The position numbers and the translations under genes are program-made. 64,000 bases of DNA from Hyphomicrobiales bacterium (GTDB lineage: Bacteria; Pseudomonadota; Alphaproteobacteria; Rhizobiales; Rhizobiaceae). Under the pieces are notes generated by a model, which had not been told where the DNA came from, searched no databases, and worked only from the letters and a program-made list of their open reading frames with translations. The stretch lies in contig UBZP01000003.1 of NCBI GenBank assembly GCA_900469965.1, forward strand, positions 82,954 through 146,953, read 5' to 3'. Below are positions 34,248 through 42,478 of the stretch, piece after piece. Every line of letters starts with the position of its first letter. The first letter of the stretch is position 1.

Positions 34248-34778
34248 TCAGATCACGCCGATGCCGAGCAAGGTCAGAAGGCGCGGCGTGACGAAGCCGG
34301 AAAACAGCTGGATGTGCAGCAGGGCGCCGAACATCAGGTAGAGAACGAGCGGTGCGGCGACAGCGAGCGAAAGGGTCATCCTCCACGACGCCTCCGCCTG
34401 TCTGCGTAGGAACGTCACCAGCAGGATCGGGATGCTGACATAGAACCCGAAGGCCAGGATGCCCGCCACGAAGGCCACGAAATAGATCCACATGGTGATT
34501 TCCTGGGACACCGTGTGCGGACCGAATTCCGGCAGTTCCGGCTCCATGCCGGGCACCTCATGGGCGATGCCGGCGCGCGGGGCGCCGTGGAAGGCGCTCT
34601 TCGGCGAGTGGAAGAGGTCTATCGCCAGCTGGACGAGACAGAGGACGATTGCCGGAACCCCCACGATCAGCGGCATGAAACGCGCCTTTGCCGGGAATTC
34701 CATCGCCAGCCCGACCATCACGCTGAAGAAGACGAGCATGATGATGGTGAGCCAGGTGCTGAAGGAATAGTGTCTCAT
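34248..34778 (-). CDS. tctB: Tripartite tricarboxylate transporter small membrane subunit, TctB family
   Basis: 176 residues with four hydrophobic segments: about 9-25, 36-55, 96-122 and 131-165, which is the TctB layout. It pairs with TctA in the inner membrane to form the sodium- or proton-driven symporter. Its start overlaps the tctA stop by four bases. 141 bp separate it from the first tctC gene. Confidence 0.88.
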   Translation of the reverse strand: MRHYSFSTWLTIIMLVFFSVMVGLAMEFPAKARFMPLIVGVPAIVLCLVQLAIDLFHSPKSAFHGAPRAGIAHEVPGMEPELPEFGPHTVSQEITMWIYFVAFVAGILAFGFYVSIPILLVTFLRRQAEASWRMTLSLAVAAPLVLYLMFGALLHIQLFSGFVTPRLLTLLGIGVI

Positions 34779-36286
34779 GTGTTGACCTCCATGCCGGCAT
34801 GGGGCTTGCCCGGCCGGAAGTTACGGTAGAAGGCGTAGACCATCAGGCCGACGATCATGCTGATGAGGACGAGCGACAGCGGCCGCAGGAAGAAGGAATA
34901 GCCCCACAACTGCAGCGCCTGATGGAGCGAGGCTTCCGCCTGTCCGCCGAGCACCAGGCCGATGACGAAGGGCGAGCGGGGCCAGCCGGCGCGCTGGAAG
35001 CCGTAGCCGATCGCGCTGAAGAGCACGAGGACCACCAGGTTCTGCCACTGCACGTCGCTGACGAAACAGCCGATCGTCACGAAGATCAGGATGAACGGCA
35101 CCAGCATGCGGCCGTTCACGAAGGTCAGCACCGCGATCCAGCGGCAGGAGACCAAGAGGATGCCGACGGCGATCAGGTTGCCGACCACGAGCGCCCAGAT
35201 CAGCGTCCAGACGAGGTCGAGATGCTTGGTCACCATCGTCGCGCCCGGCTGGATGCCGAGGATGAGGAAGGCGCCGAGCAGGACCGCCATGCCCGAGCTG
35301 CCGGGGATGCCGAAGAACAGGGTCGGCAGCAGCGAGCCGCCTTCCTTGCCGTTGCTGGCGGTCTCCGGCGCGATGACGCCTTCGATGGCGCCCTTGCCGA
35401 AGCGTTCCGGCGTCTTCGAGCTCTGGACGGCGTGGCCGTAGCAAAGCCAGGCGGCGGTCGAGCCGCCGAGGCCCGGGATCATGCCGATGACGGCGCCGAT
35501 GACCGAGGTGCGGATGACCAGCCACCAGTGGCGCGGCACTTCCGCGACGCCCGACAGAAGCTGGCGATAGGAAAAGCCTCTGTCCATGGACACGGCCGAG
35601 ATCGAGCCGCCCTTGGTGGCGAGCGACAGCATTTCCGGCACCGCGAACATGGCAAGCACGGCGGTCACGAGGCTGACGCCGTCCCACAGGAACAGCATGT
35701 CGCCGGCGTAGCGGGGCGTTCCGGTGATCGGGTCCATGCCGATGGTCGACAGCATCAGGCCGTAGAAGCCGACGATGAGGCCCTTGACGATCTTGCTGCC
35801 GCTGGCGAGGAAGGCGATGAAGCTGATGCCGAGAAGGGCGATCAGGAAGAATTCGGCCGGGCTGAACATCAGGATGACCGGCTCGAGCACGGGGATCATG
35901 ATGGCGAAGACGACGGCGCCGATGATGCCGCCGACGCCGGACGCCGTGATGCTGGCGCCGAGCGCCCGGGCTGCCTGCCCCTGCTTGGCAAGGGGATAGC
36001 CGTCAAGCGTCGTTGCGGCGTCGTCGCCGTCGCCCGGAATGCCGAACATGATGCTGGATATCTGGCCGCTGGTGCCGTTGACGGCGTGCAGCGTCAGAAG
36101 AAAGACCGCACCCGCAACCATATCCATGCCGTAGACAAACGGAATTGCCATGGCGATGGAGAGCTTTCCACCGATACCGGGCATCACGCCGACGAGCAGG
36201 CCGCACACGACCGCTATCAGCATGAGACCCATGATGTGGGGCGTGCTCACAAGACTGAAGAGCGCCCCGAACATTGTCTCGATCAT
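34775..36286 (-). CDS. tctA: Tripartite tricarboxylate transporter large permease, TctA family
   Basis: 503 residues, the family length, with about twelve hydrophobic segments. Signature stretches: LLVGVMPGIGGKLSIAMAIP near 30, LLTLHAVNGTSGQISSIMFG near 60, IPGDGDDAATTLDGYP near 80, and in the second half GMIPGLGGSTAAWLCYGHAV near 265 with FFGIPGSSGMAVLLGAF near 315; these two mirrored PG loops bind substrate and ions. ATG 36286 gives the normal N-terminus; a GGGAGG lies rather far upstream (13 bases). It is the first gene of the long minus-strand unit, so the promoter should lie in 36287-36500. Confidence 0.92.
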   Translation of the reverse strand: MIETMFGALFSLVSTPHIMGLMLIAVVCGLLVGVMPGIGGKLSIAMAIPFVYGMDMVAGAVFLLTLHAVNGTSGQISSIMFGIPGDGDDAATTLDGYPLAKQGQAARALGASITASGVGGIIGAVVFAIMIPVLEPVILMFSPAEFFLIALLGISFIAFLASGSKIVKGLIVGFYGLMLSTIGMDPITGTPRYAGDMLFLWDGVSLVTAVLAMFAVPEMLSLATKGGSISAVSMDRGFSYRQLLSGVAEVPRHWWLVIRTSVIGAVIGMIPGLGGSTAAWLCYGHAVQSSKTPERFGKGAIEGVIAPETASNGKEGGSLLPTLFFGIPGSSGMAVLLGAFLILGIQPGATMVTKHLDLVWTLIWALVVGNLIAVGILLVSCRWIAVLTFVNGRMLVPFILIFVTIGCFVSDVQWQNLVVLVLFSAIGYGFQRAGWPRSPFVIGLVLGGQAEASLHQALQLWGYSFFLRPLSLVLISMIVGLMVYAFYRNFRPGKPHAGMEVNT

Positions 36287-36845
36287 TTTTGGTTCCAATC
36301 CTCCCGTGAGACGGAAACGACGCTGCCTGCGCAGCGCTTCCTCCCGTCTGGCATTGGCCTGCGATTTCCTCCCGCAGGCTGGGCAACTGCCGTCTTTTCG
36401 CGTCGGCTGTCTGCCATTCGCATTTGTCAATTAGCGCCACCGGGCCAGCGTTTGTCCAAAGCAAAAAATTATGCTTAGTCCAGCAGTTTTTGCGCGGACA
36501 GCGGCTTCGAGCGATGCGCACGCCGCCCGCCGCCGACGCCGGATCGGCATCTATCTTTTTGAAATCGCTAATACTCGTCGCCGATTTCGCCGGCGGTGCG
36601 CAAACCGCCTTTGCGGTGCGCTCCAGGACCGTGCACGCCCAGGGCATTTTAGCATTCCGGAGTATGGAAGCCAGCGCATTAAGTTTTTCTTACTTCGAAG
36701 CTAAGCCGAAATGGCATGGACTTCGCCCTTCCTTGGCCCCTAGCATTCCCATCGTCGCGCGACGCACCGATGCCGCGCCTTTCCGGCCATGATTGCGCCC
36801 ACCCCCCGGCCTGCTGCCGGCGGGGTGATGCCGTTCGGAGTAGAA
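36287..36845. promoter_or_regulatory. 559-bp divergent non-coding region between tctA and chrA
   Basis: No reading frame here looks like a gene. On the minus strand TTGACA (36430-36425) is a possible -35 element for tctA. Near it AAGCA at 36459-36463 and TGCTT at 36472-36476 form an operator-like pair with an 8-bp gap. A second imperfect palindrome, CTTACTTCGAAGCTAAG, lies at 36689-36705. Base composition drops in G+C between 36450 and 36700, as expected of promoters. I cannot assign the sites to a regulator. Confidence 0.4.
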
Positions 36846-37433
36846 ATGGACAAACCCGTCGACAAGAATGAAGCCGTGGCGGTCCAGCCGGTGACGGTGC
36901 TGGAGCTGCTCACATCCTTCCTGCGGCTCGGGGCATCTTCGTTCGGCGGCGGGATGACCGGCTGGACGCATCGCGAGATCGTCGAACGCCGCCGCTGGCT
37001 GACGGACAGCGAGTTCCTGCAGACGCTGACGATCGCGCAGATCATGCCCGGCGCCAATCCGGTCAATCTCGCCGTCTACATCGGGCTGAAGCTCGCGGGC
37101 CTGCGCGGCGCCGCCGCAGCCCTCCTCGGCATGATCATGCCGGCCTTCCTGGCCATCCTGGCGCTGAGCTTCGCCTACCAGCAGCTGCGATCCTATCCGG
37201 AGGCGCAGGCGGTGCTGCGGGGCCTCGCCTGCGTCGGCATCGCATCGAGCCTGACCATGGGCATCAAGACCGCCCGGCGGCTGAAGGCGCATGTGCTTCC
37301 CGTCGGCATCGCGGCGGGGGTGTTCCTGCTCGTCGGGGTGCTGCGCTGGCCGCTCGTTCCGGTCGCCCTCGGCGCCATTCCCGTCAGCGTCGCCGCCACC
37401 TTCTGGCTCGAAAGGAAAAACGGTCGTGGATGA
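36846..37433 (+). CDS. chrA: Short-chain chromate transporter family protein, first half (ChrA N-domain)
   Basis: 195 residues, one CHR domain with about five to six hydrophobic segments. The CHR signature is FLRLGASSFGGGMTGWTHRE near 25-45, then IAQIMPGANPVNLAVYIG near 68. Start ATG 36846 has GGAG five bases upstream. The second CHR domain is the next gene, overlapping by 8 bp; such two-gene forms work as heterodimers in the known short-chain CHR transporters. They export chromate in some bacteria; in others the substrate is unknown. The pair stands alone between the transporter operon and the catabolic genes. Confidence 0.83.
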   Translation: MDKPVDKNEAVAVQPVTVLELLTSFLRLGASSFGGGMTGWTHREIVERRRWLTDSEFLQTLTIAQIMPGANPVNLAVYIGLKLAGLRGAAAALLGMIMPAFLAILALSFAYQQLRSYPEAQAVLRGLACVGIASSLTMGIKTARRLKAHVLPVGIAAGVFLLVGVLRWPLVPVALGAIPVSVAATFWLERKNGRG

Positions 37434-37965
37434 CGACAAGCTCCTCAACCTGATCATGATGTGCATTCCGCTGTCGCTCGTCTCCTTCGGCGGCGGCCAG
37501 ACGATCATCGCCAGCCTGCAGCACCAGACGGTCGACGTGCAGAACATGCTGTCGGGCGCGCGCTTCACCGATCTCTACGCCATATCGCGCGCAGCCCCCG
37601 GGCCCGGCACGATGATCGTCTCGCTCGTCGGCTGGGAGGTGAGCGGCCTGCTCGGGGCGGTGCTGGCGACGCTCGCAATCTTCGTGCCGTCGTCCATCCT
37701 GATCTGCGCCGTCGGCAGCTACTGGCAGCGCCATCGCGGACGCCCCTGGGCGATCGCGGCGGAAAAGGGTCTCGCCCCTGTCGCCGTCGGGCTGATCTTC
37801 GCAGGCGTCTTCGCCGTCGGCCGCTCCGCCCAGTTCTCGCCGGTCGAGCTGGCGACCACCCTGGCCGCGGGCGCCATCCTGCTCAGGACCAGGGTCGGGC
37901 CCTATCCGCTCTTGGCGGCGGCTGGCGCGCTCTATTTCGCCCTGAGCATCGCCGGGCAGGTCTGA
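37426..37965 (+). CDS. chrA: Short-chain chromate transporter family protein, second half (ChrA C-domain)
   Basis: 179 residues from GTG 37426 inside the end of the preceding gene, with AAGGAAAA upstream. CHR motif PLSLVSFGGGQTIIASLQHQ near 14-33, then AISRAAPGPGTMIVSLVGW near 52 and four to five hydrophobic segments. It completes the two-component CHR transporter with the gene before. No terminator hairpin is obvious after the stop. Confidence 0.82.
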   Translation: MDDDKLLNLIMMCIPLSLVSFGGGQTIIASLQHQTVDVQNMLSGARFTDLYAISRAAPGPGTMIVSLVGWEVSGLLGAVLATLAIFVPSSILICAVGSYWQRHRGRPWAIAAEKGLAPVAVGLIFAGVFAVGRSAQFSPVELATTLAAGAILLRTRVGPYPLLAAAGALYFALSIAGQV

Positions 37966-38039
37966 ACCCCGCCCCCGTTATCGACCCCCATCCGACAAAA
38001 TTGGCGCGGCGCGATTGACCGCACACCGATTCACAGTAT

Positions 38040-38076
38040 GATACTTAAAAGAGAACGCTGTTCCATATAAAAGAAC
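38040..38076. promoter_or_regulatory. Tandem 17-bp IclR-type palindromes upstream of the decarboxylase-like gene
   Basis: Site 2, GTTCCATATAAAAGAAC (38060-38076), has arms GTTCC and AGAAC around a 7-bp centre. Site 1, GATACTTAAAAGAGAAC (38040-38056), starts exactly 20 bp earlier and keeps the right arm. The same design (17-bp units, 20-bp step) occurs at 51670-51706. Site 2 ends 25 bp before the start at 38102. IclR-family proteins, two of which are encoded further right, bind such sequences. Confidence 0.6.
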
Positions 38077-38101
38077 ACTTCTCATCTGGAGGAAAATCGA
38101 C

Positions 38102-38971
38102 ATGGCTCACCCCTTGGTGCTGAAAACGGCGCTCGGACAGCACGACCACGTGAAGCCCCTGAAGGACGGACGCGTTCGCTCCAGCCGGGTCGAGCTGGTC
38201 TTCGAGGAGTTCGAACCCCTGCCGAAGGCCTTTCGCACCATGGTGCGCGGCAGCGACCTCGATGTTTCCGAAATGGCGATCGTCACCCATCTGCTCGCCC
38301 ATCACTACCGCAAGCCGATCACCGGCCTTCCCATTCCGCTCTGGAGCCGCCTGCCCCACACCAACCTCGTCTGTCCCGTCGATTCCCCGGTCGAAGGGCC
38401 GCGCGACCTCGCGGGAACGAGGGTCGGCGTGCGCGCCTACGCCCAGACGTCCGGCGTCTGGGTGCGCGGCTTCCTCCGGCACGAATACGGCCTCGATCTC
38501 GACGGCATCACCTGGGTCACCATGGAAGACGCCCATCTCAGCGAATACGAGGACCCGGCGAATACCGAGCGCAACACGGGCGAACTGGCGCTCAGGCCGC
38601 TGATGATGTCGGGCGCGCTCACCGCCATCATGGGCGAGCGCGAGGTCGATCCCGCGGGCATCCGCACCGTCATCCCGGATGCGCAGGCGACCGCCGAGGC
38701 CTGGATCACCCGCACCGGCATCGTGCCGATCAACCACACGCTCACCGTCAAGACCGCGCTGATCGAGGACCACCCCTGGCTGGCCGGCGAACTGATGGAG
38801 ATGTTCGAGGAAGCCCGCCGCATCGCCATTGAGGACGATGGCGCGACGCCGCCGCCGGTCTACGGCCTCGACGCCAATCTCGCCTCGCTGCAGCTCGCCT
38901 TCGCCTATTCGGCCGAGCAGCGCGTCACGCCGCGGGTCTACGACGCCAACGAACTCTACCCCGCGATCTGA
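38102..38971 (+). CDS. 4,5-dihydroxyphthalate decarboxylase-like protein (periplasmic-binding fold, no signal peptide), copy 1
   Basis: 289 residues. It follows the pattern of Pht5/4,5-dihydroxyphthalate decarboxylases, enzymes that share the fold of NMT1-type binding proteins: LKDGRVRSSRVELVFEEFEP at the start, SDLDVSEMAIVTHLLAH near 50, GLPIPLWSRLPHTNLVCP, PRDLAGTRVGVRAYAQTSGV near 100, and an end with FAYSAEQRVTPRVYD. It is the most divergent of three such proteins in the window and shorter than the others (315-330). The ATG has GGAGGA upstream. Decarboxylation of a dihydroxylated aromatic dicarboxylate is the likely reaction, not proven. It forms a unit with the LigJ-like gene 29 bp downstream. 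Confidence 0.72.
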   Translation: MAHPLVLKTALGQHDHVKPLKDGRVRSSRVELVFEEFEPLPKAFRTMVRGSDLDVSEMAIVTHLLAHHYRKPITGLPIPLWSRLPHTNLVCPVDSPVEGPRDLAGTRVGVRAYAQTSGVWVRGFLRHEYGLDLDGITWVTMEDAHLSEYEDPANTERNTGELALRPLMMSGALTAIMGEREVDPAGIRTVIPDAQATAEAWITRTGIVPINHTLTVKTALIEDHPWLAGELMEMFEEARRIAIEDDGATPPPVYGLDANLASLQLAFAYSAEQRVTPRVYDANELYPAI

Positions 38972-39000
38972 AGCCGCCACCGGCCGTCAAGGACAAAGCC

Positions 39001-40041
39001 ATGATCATCGACATTCACGGACACTACACCACCGAGCCGCAGGCGCTGCATCAGTTCCGCGACAGGCAGCTTGCCGGCCTCGCCGACCCGATGCGCCGCC
39101 CGCTCACCACCGATCTCGGCATCACCGACGAGATGCTGCTGAAATCCGTGGAGCCGCAGCTCGCCTTCCAGAAGGAGCGCGGCAGCGACCTGACCATCTT
39201 CTCGCCGCGCGCGGCCGGCATGGCCCATCACGTCGGCACCGAGGCCGTCAGCATGCAGTGGTCGGCGATGTCCAACGACCTGATCCACCGCATCTGCACC
39301 CTGCTGCCGGACAATTTCGCCGCCGTCGGCCAGCTGCCGCAGCATCCGGGCGCGCCGCCGAAGAACTGCATTCCCGAGCTCGAGCGCATCGTCAACGAAC
39401 TCGGCTTCGTCGGCGTCAACCTCAATCCCGATCCGTCCGGCGGCTACTGGACCGATCCGCCGCTCACCGACCGGCAGTGGTATCCGCTCTACGAGAAGCT
39501 CTGCGAACTCGACGTGCCCGCGATGATCCACGTCACCTCGTCGTGCAATCCCTGCTTCCACCACACCGGCGCGCACTACATCAACGGCGACACCACCGCC
39601 TTCATGCAGCTCATCCAGGGCGACCTGTTCAGGGATTTCCCGACGCTGAAGTTCGTGATCCCGCACGGCGGCGGCGCCGTTCCCTTCCATTGGGGCCGCT
39701 ATCGCGGCCTGGCGCAGGAGATGAAGAAGCCGCTTCTGACCGAGCACCTGCTCAACAACGTCTTCTTCGACACCTGCGTCTACCACTATCCCGGCATCGA
39801 GCTGATGGCCAAGGTCATCCCGGTCGACAACATCCTGTTCGCCTCCGAGATGCTCGGCGCCGTCAAGGGCATCGATCCGGAGACCGGCCATCATTACGAC
39901 GACACCAAGCGCTATCTCGATCAGCTGACGACGCTCGACGAGGAAAGCCGCTACAAGATTTTCGAGGGCAATGCGCGGCGGGTCTATCCGCGATTGGATG
40001 CGCAGCTTGCCAGGCGCGGCCGTCCCGGCCGGAAGGGGTGA
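39001..40041 (+). CDS. ligJ: Amidohydrolase-family protein, LigJ-like 4-oxalomesaconate hydratase
   Basis: 346 residues. Metal-binding DIHGH at 4-8, IHVTSSCNPCFHHTGAHYIN near 176, IPHGGGAVPFHWGRYRG near 220 and NILFASEMLGAVKGIDPETG near 278 agree closely with what I remember of LigJ of Sphingobium, which hydrates 4-oxalomesaconate to 4-carboxy-4-hydroxy-2-oxoadipate in the protocatechuate and gallate 4,5-cleavage routes. The downstream RraA/LigK-like aldolase (41731-42423) is the next enzyme of that route, which supports the call. No LigAB, LigC or LigI homologue lies in the window. It could act on a related substituted analogue. Confidence 0.8.
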   Translation: MIIDIHGHYTTEPQALHQFRDRQLAGLADPMRRPLTTDLGITDEMLLKSVEPQLAFQKERGSDLTIFSPRAAGMAHHVGTEAVSMQWSAMSNDLIHRICTLLPDNFAAVGQLPQHPGAPPKNCIPELERIVNELGFVGVNLNPDPSGGYWTDPPLTDRQWYPLYEKLCELDVPAMIHVTSSCNPCFHHTGAHYINGDTTAFMQLIQGDLFRDFPTLKFVIPHGGGAVPFHWGRYRGLAQEMKKPLLTEHLLNNVFFDTCVYHYPGIELMAKVIPVDNILFASEMLGAVKGIDPETGHHYDDTKRYLDQLTTLDEESRYKIFEGNARRVYPRLDAQLARRGRPGRKG

Positions 40042-40067
40042 CGGCCATGCTCACCGCATCGCCCGCC

Positions 40068-40361
40068 TCAGCAACAGGACAGGTCGCCGTCGGAGATGAT
40101 CGCGTCCTTCATCCAGTAGGGCGGCAGGTCGTCCTCCACGACCTCGGCGACGCGCTTGAAGACCTTGAACTGGTGGCGGCGATCGGGGGCGGTCCAGAAG
40201 GCGACGATGGTCTCCAGCGGCGGGCATCCGGGCAGGCCGCAGGCAACCTCCGAGACCATGATCGCCACATCCTCGTCCAGCGAAAAGCGTGCGCGCGTCC
40301 AGGCCTTGACCCGGCGGGTGGCGGCGACGGCTTCGGAACGGGCGGCAGGGGATTTGAGCAT
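40068..40361 (-). CDS. Small conserved cysteine-containing protein of unknown function
   Basis: 97 residues, opposite to the surrounding catabolic genes. It has no signal or membrane segment. Visible features are DEDVAIMVSEVACGLPGCPP at about 28-47, with two Cys in C-x4-C spacing, a basic DRRHQFKVFKRVAEVVEDDL, and a C-terminal Cys pair (SDGDLSCC). The pattern suggests metal or iron-sulphur handling, or delivery to an enzyme; that is inference only. ATG 40361 is chosen because the first 14 residues of the longer frame look random. The region upstream, 40362-40512, holds a short hairpin (40415-40431) and a copy of the 12-mer GATACTTAAAAG also found at 38040. Confidence 0.6.
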   Translation of the reverse strand: MLKSPAARSEAVAATRRVKAWTRARFSLDEDVAIMVSEVACGLPGCPPLETIVAFWTAPDRRHQFKVFKRVAEVVEDDLPPYWMKDAIISDGDLSCC

Positions 40362-40512
40362 GGTGTCGGTCCTGACCTGCGGGCATCGCGGCCGGCAGCA
40401 CAACGATACTTAAAAGGCCGGGGTCCGGCCTGTCAAAAACCAATTCGGAAAAACCAACCGGGCGGAAACGGCATGCCGCGCTTCGGCGGGCAGCACTTGA
40501 AAGGATGAAGAG

Positions 40513-41622
40513 ATGACGCAACAGGTACTCGCTGCGGTTCGCACCGGCCCAGGCAAGATGGAGATGCGGGAATTCCCGATGCCCGACATTCCGGAGGACG
40601 CGGCCCTCCTGAAGATGGAAGTGGCCGGCATCTGCGGCACCGATGTCAAGCTGTTCAAGAACCCGCCGAACAACGCGCCCACCATCATGGGCCACGAGAA
40701 CATCGGCTACATCGCCAAGGCCGGCCGGGAGTTCACCCGCCGCAAGGGCTTCAAGGAAGGCGATCTCGTCTTCGTCGAGCACTATGTGATGTGCGGCAAG
40801 TGCCAGTGGTGTCACCAGGGCCAGTACCGCCATTGCGAAAACACCGACTGGCGCAACAACCCCGAGGGCATCCGCTACGGCTATACCTCGGCCGAGCGCG
40901 CGCCGCATCTGTGGGGCGGCTTCGCGCAATATGTCTACCTGCCGTGGAACGCCGTGGTTCACCGCGTGCCCAAGGGCGTGACGCCGGAACTCGCCGGCCT
41001 CGTCACCCCCATGGCGAACGGCGTCGAGTGGTCCCTGTTCGACGCCGGCGTCGGCTACAATTCCACCGTGCTCATCCAGGGGCCGGGCCAGCAGGGCCTG
41101 TCGCAGACGGTCGTCTGCAAGCAGGCCGGCGCGTCGCTGATCATCGTGACCGGAACGACGAAGGACACGGCCCGCCTGGAAGTCGCCAAGGCGCTCGGCG
41201 CCGACTATGTCATCGACGTGCAGAAGGAAGACCCGCTCGCCCGCATCATGGAGATCACCGGCGGCAAGGGTGTCGACATCTCGCTCGACTGCACGGCCGG
41301 CGCCGGCACCATTCCGATCCTGCTCGGCGTCGAGGCCTTGAAGCGCAAGGCGGGCACCATCCTGGTCCAGGGCGAGATGAAGGAGTTCCCGAACTTCCCG
41401 CTGGAAAAGGTCACCACCAAGGCGATCACCATCAAGAGCGCCCGCGGCCACAGCTACCTCGCCTGCGAACTGGCGCTCGAGCAGATCGCCTCCAACCGCT
41501 TCCCGCTGGAGAAGATCACCACCCACCGCTTCGGCCTTGCGGATGCCGACCTCGCCATCCGCTCCGTCGGCGGCCAGGGCGTCCCGGACGTCATCCACGC
41601 ATCGCTGATGCCCTGGGAATAA
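40513..41622 (+). CDS. Zinc-dependent alcohol dehydrogenase, MDR family
   Basis: 369 residues. Catalytic-zinc ligands in AGICGTDVKLF (Cys near 40) and MGHENIGYI (His-Glu near 60); structural-zinc Cys cluster CGKCQWCHQGQYRHC near 94-108; coenzyme domain with VLIQGPGQQGLSQTVVCKQA near 185. The usual GxGxxG is GPGQQG. It oxidises an alcohol or hydroxy acid with NAD(P). The nearest neighbours are LigJ- and LigK-like genes, so it may handle a side-chain or ring-fission alcohol. GAAGAG precedes ATG 40513. A terminator hairpin follows. Confidence 0.86.
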   Translation: MTQQVLAAVRTGPGKMEMREFPMPDIPEDAALLKMEVAGICGTDVKLFKNPPNNAPTIMGHENIGYIAKAGREFTRRKGFKEGDLVFVEHYVMCGKCQWCHQGQYRHCENTDWRNNPEGIRYGYTSAERAPHLWGGFAQYVYLPWNAVVHRVPKGVTPELAGLVTPMANGVEWSLFDAGVGYNSTVLIQGPGQQGLSQTVVCKQAGASLIIVTGTTKDTARLEVAKALGADYVIDVQKEDPLARIMEITGGKGVDISLDCTAGAGTIPILLGVEALKRKAGTILVQGEMKEFPNFPLEKVTTKAITIKSARGHSYLACELALEQIASNRFPLEKITTHRFGLADADLAIRSVGGQGVPDVIHASLMPWE

Positions 41623-41640
41623 GCCGGGCCATCGACCTCC

Positions 41641-41665
41641 GCCGGGCGGAAACATCCCGCCCGGC
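41641..41665 (+). terminator. GC-rich hairpin after the alcohol dehydrogenase gene
   Basis: GCCGGGCGG (41641-41649) pairs perfectly with CCGCCCGGC (41657-41665) around a 7-nt loop, followed by TT. A wider outer pairing, AAGCCGGGC at 41621-41629 with 41659-41667, competes with it, which could give two alternative folds. Confidence 0.6.
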
Positions 41666-41730
41666 TTGATCCCACCGACGCGATCCGGCTCGTTCAGCGG
41701 CCCCCGCGTCGTCACGCCGTCAACGCAACA

Positions 41731-42423
41731 ATGGAAGCAACGCTCGTGTCCATCGGATTCAGAATTCTGCCACGCCGCCGCAAGGTGACCGCCGAAACCG
41801 CAAAGCGCTTTCTCGATGTCCCCGTCGCTTGCGTCAGCGACGCCATGAACCGCCTGACCGCCGGCGGGCCCACGCTCCGCCCGCTCCATGCCGGTGGCAC
41901 CATGGCCGGCGCCGCCTTTACGGTCCGGACCCGCCCCGGTGACAACCTGATGATCCACAAGGCCCTCAAGATGGCCGAGCCGGGCGACGTCATCGTCGTA
42001 GACGCCGGCGGCGATCTCTCCAACGCGCTCGTCGGGGAAATGATGCTGTCACATGCCCGCGCCATCGGCGTCGTCGGCGTCGTCATCAACGGCGCCGTGC
42101 GGGACTACGGCTGGATCCGCACCAACACCTATCCGGTGTTCGCCGCCGGCGTGACCCACCGCGGCCCCTACAAGGACGGCCCGGGCGAGATCAACGTGCC
42201 GATCTCGCTGGGCGGCATGGTGATCGAACCGGGAGACCTCGTCATCGGCGACGATGATGGCCTGCTCTGCGTCCCCTACGACCAGACCGAAGCCCTCTAC
42301 CAGGCCGCCGCCAAAAAGCACGAGACCGAATCCAAGACCCTCGCCAATACGCTGGCCGGCAAGCTCGACCCCAAGCTCTGGGTCGACGAAACGCTCCAGC
42401 GTCTCGGCTGCGAAGGCCTCTAA
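41731..42423 (+). CDS. ligK: RraA-like / 4-carboxy-4-hydroxy-2-oxoadipate aldolase family protein (LigK-like)
   Basis: 230 residues. The family (RraA fold, class II pyruvate aldolases such as LigK/ProA) is recognised by VPVACVSDAMNRL, GAAFTVRTRPGDNLMIHKAL, GDVIVVDAGGDLSNALVGEMM (loop GEMM-SxAR) and VVINGAVRDYGWIR, where Arg and Asp bind pyruvate and metal. It is likely to cleave 4-carboxy-4-hydroxy-2-oxoadipate to pyruvate and oxaloacetate, taking over from the LigJ-like hydratase. Start may be GTG 41746, which has GGAAG upstream, rather than ATG 41731. The ending has an extra helix (KLDPKLWVDETLQRLG). Confidence 0.8.
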   Translation: MEATLVSIGFRILPRRRKVTAETAKRFLDVPVACVSDAMNRLTAGGPTLRPLHAGGTMAGAAFTVRTRPGDNLMIHKALKMAEPGDVIVVDAGGDLSNALVGEMMLSHARAIGVVGVVINGAVRDYGWIRTNTYPVFAAGVTHRGPYKDGPGEINVPISLGGMVIEPGDLVIGDDDGLLCVPYDQTEALYQAAAKKHETESKTLANTLAGKLDPKLWVDETLQRLGCEGL

Positions 42424-42478
42424 CCCGCTCGGGCCGCGGCCGCCTCGCGGGCCGGGCATCCATTCAAGGAGATGAACC

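Noticed and set aside
36689..36705. TTACTTC/GAAGCTAA half-sites resembling WggR arms upstream of chrA
   Set aside because: The half-sites have no spacer (7 bp in the real site) and the AT core is missing.
36424..36792. A 122-codon plus-strand frame between tctA and chrA
   Set aside because: Random composition, no ribosome site, overlaps AT-rich promoter features.
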